12,928 bases of DNA, taken from assembly GCF_947253395.1 (NCBI RefSeq), contig NZ_CAMXYY010000042.1, forward strand, positions 1-12,928, read 5' to 3'. The notes below the pieces were generated by a model. The model searched no databases. It saw nothing but the letters and a program-made list of their open reading frames with translations, and was not told the DNA's origin. The DNA comes from an uncultured Olegusella sp. GTDB taxonomy: Bacteria > Actinomycetota > Coriobacteriia > Coriobacteriales > Atopobiaceae. A program made the position numbers and the translations under genes. Positions 12,006-12,928 of this stretch are shown in pieces. Every line of letters begins with the position of its first letter. The stretch's first letter is position 1.

Positions 12006-12210
12006 CCTTAAGCCCTGCCCCTTTTGCGGTGGCACCACACAGCGCGTAAAAAGCTCTGGTCGCTGGGGGTGGTTCGTATCGTGCTCATGCGCAGCTGTAG
12101 GGCCATCCGCTATAACCAAAGAACTTGCAATTGAGCGTTGGAATACGCGCACAGAACCGATGCAGCAAACACTTTTTGGCGAGAAAAAGGATTACCACCA
12201 TGAAAATTAA
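11998..12210 (+). CDS. Lar-family (restriction alleviation-like) zinc protein
   Basis: This 70-residue protein matches the Lar family: LKPCPFCGG (4-12), a CxC pair (C29, C31) in place of the usual CxxC, and the terminal AIERWNTR (44-51). The Rac prophage Lar eases restriction by type I systems by boosting DNA modification, so the phage may use it against host restriction. However, the family is widely spread and most members are untested. A tail after the fold carries QQTLF (56-60), which looks like a sliding-clamp binding motif. The ATG at 11998 overlaps the preceding stop. The stop is overlapped by the next gene. Confidence 0.75.
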   Translation: MTSLKPCPFCGGTTQRVKSSGRWGWFVSCSCAAVGPSAITKELAIERWNTRTEPMQQTLFGEKKDYHHEN

Positions 12211-12652
12211 ATCAGCTTACAAGAAATTTGAGTGCAGCGGTGGTGTAGGAAAGCTGCAATTTGAAGTCACACCAACCGCAAAAGACGCAGGAGAGCTATC
12301 GCGCTTGCAGCTACTGAGCATGCCTGTTGAACTGAGCATCGAGCCCATTCAGGATGAATTGCCGTTTGAAGAGCAAGAAAACAAGGCGATGGAAGCGCAA
12401 AACTGCACCATTTATGAGCTACCAGGCACTCAAGTAGTGTCTATTACATCTGATGTTGTTGTACTCGATGGGGTGCCAAATCTTGACGCGGTAGCGCAAC
12501 TTATCAGCAAGGTTTTAGGACATGCGGATTGCTATATCGATGCTTATTGCGATGATTACGGACTTACGCGCAAAGAATTTTTCGATATATGGCATAAAGT
12601 TCAAGCATTTCTTGAGCACAAAGCCCATGAGAACACGCCAATTGAAGAATAG
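12200..12652 (+). CDS. Early phage protein with possible clamp-binding motif, unknown
   Basis: The 150-residue protein has a beta-rich N-terminal half (about 1-50: KKFECSGGVGKLQFEV, MPVELSIEPI), an acidic hinge (QDELPFEEQE, 51-60) and a C-terminal part with a helical end (about 95-145, ending HKVQAFLEHKAHENTP). I choose the ATG at 12200 because AAAGGA stands about 9 bases before it; the longer frame begins within the Lar-like gene. QDELPF (51-56) fits the six-residue clamp-binding pattern QxxLxF. The protein is not recognised otherwise. Confidence 0.65.
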   Translation: MKIKSAYKKFECSGGVGKLQFEVTPTAKDAGELSRLQLLSMPVELSIEPIQDELPFEEQENKAMEAQNCTIYELPGTQVVSITSDVVVLDGVPNLDAVAQLISKVLGHADCYIDAYCDDYGLTRKEFFDIWHKVQAFLEHKAHENTPIEE

Positions 12653-12654
12653 AA

Positions 12655-12723
12655 ATGCAGGCCAGAGCTTTATTGCGCGATGAAGTGAACGAAGTGATAG
12701 GGGGTGTGGGCAAGTGGCTGTGA
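12655..12723 (+). CDS. Possible 22-residue leader peptide
   Basis: The frame reads MQARALLRDEVNEVIG then GVGKWL and a stop. It lies just after the preceding stop and overlaps the start of the replisome gene, but no good ribosome-binding site precedes it. It might couple translation to the next gene, or it may be chance. Confidence 0.2.
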   Translation: MQARALLRDEVNEVIGGVGKWL

Positions 12724-12928
12724 CGGCCCAGGACGTTGAAGTAGCAGCGGCAGAACCGCTTGCCTACTTTTCGCACGATGCAGATGCGGCAAGCGATATC
12801 AAGTGCCGCAAGCTGCTCAGACGTCGCGGGGTCGCTGGTTATGGGCGCTGGTGGCTGCTTTGCGAGCATATGGCAAAGGCGAGCGGCCACAGTATCCAAA
12901 TCAGTGAGGAAGAATATGCTGAAATACT
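12714..12928 (+). CDS. Phage replisome organiser N-terminal domain (partial)
   Basis: The window cuts this gene after 71 codons. The visible part has AYFSHDADAASDIKCRKLLRR and GVAGYGRWWLLCEHMAKASGH, the wording of the DUF4373/Lin1244-like N-terminal domain. Phage replisome organisers carry this domain, often ahead of a DnaD-like helicase-loader part. It would recruit the host replication machinery to phage DNA, consistent with its place after the recombination and SSB genes. GTG 12714 is chosen because GGGGG (12700-12704) lies nine bases before it; GTG 12720 is an alternative. The C-terminus and any origin inside the gene lie outside the window. Confidence 0.75.
   Translation, partial: MAVTAQDVEVAAAEPLAYFSHDADAASDIKCRKLLRRRGVAGYGRWWLLCEHMAKASGHSIQISEEEYAEI

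Overview
The window looks like the left arm of a temperate siphovirus-type prophage (or the matching arm of a free temperate phage). The host is probably a moderate-GC actinobacterium, and I would guess the class Coriobacteriia (Atopobium/Olsenella-like). The main reason is a gene at 9909-10223 that closely resembles the actinobacterial integration host factor (mIHF/sIHF). Base composition is only moderately GC-rich, and several unknown proteins look like those I recall from Coriobacteriia phages. The host assignment is inference. No structural, packaging or lysis genes lie in the window.

Left end and lysogeny module (1-2993, minus strand). Bases 30-55, read on the minus strand, are the 3' end of a tRNA with encoded CCA, but the 5' part of the tRNA is missing. 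This is what an attachment site looks like on the side away from the intact tRNA, so bases 1-29 may be host DNA. A tyrosine integrase follows, then a membrane-anchored protein with FIVAR-like repeats, then a CI/LexA-like S24 repressor. All three point left and are probably expressed from the lysogeny promoter.

Switch region (2994-3134). Three 17-bp operators share the pattern TAATCG-N5-CGATTA, one of them perfect, with a weaker fourth copy. They lie between the divergent repressor and a Cro-like gene, with centres about 32, 42 and 31 bp apart. Downstream of cro comes a C-rich, G-poor tract, a boxA-like element and a hairpin, an order that recalls the lambda cro-nutR-tR1 region.

Accessory early region (3583-4353). 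Four small genes encode a charged protein, a 33-residue membrane peptide and two short proteins facing each other. The facing pair is bracketed by a 31-bp imperfect inverted repeat.

Early operon (4430 to the right edge, plus strand). The genes are tightly packed, mostly with overlapping stops and starts. They encode a BRO-N/KilAC antirepressor, a small membrane protein, an Xis-like DNA-binding protein and an SMC/Rad50-like ATPase. Next come two small unknowns, a RusA resolvase, a YqaJ exonuclease, a RecT annealing protein, the IHF homologue and SSB. Four unknown proteins (one with a zinc ribbon) and a Lar-like protein follow, then the start of a replisome-organiser gene cut by the window edge. 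YqaJ, RecT, SSB and RusA together form a complete phage recombination module: resection, annealing, ssDNA protection and junction resolution. The ATPase and IHF homologue are probable partners.
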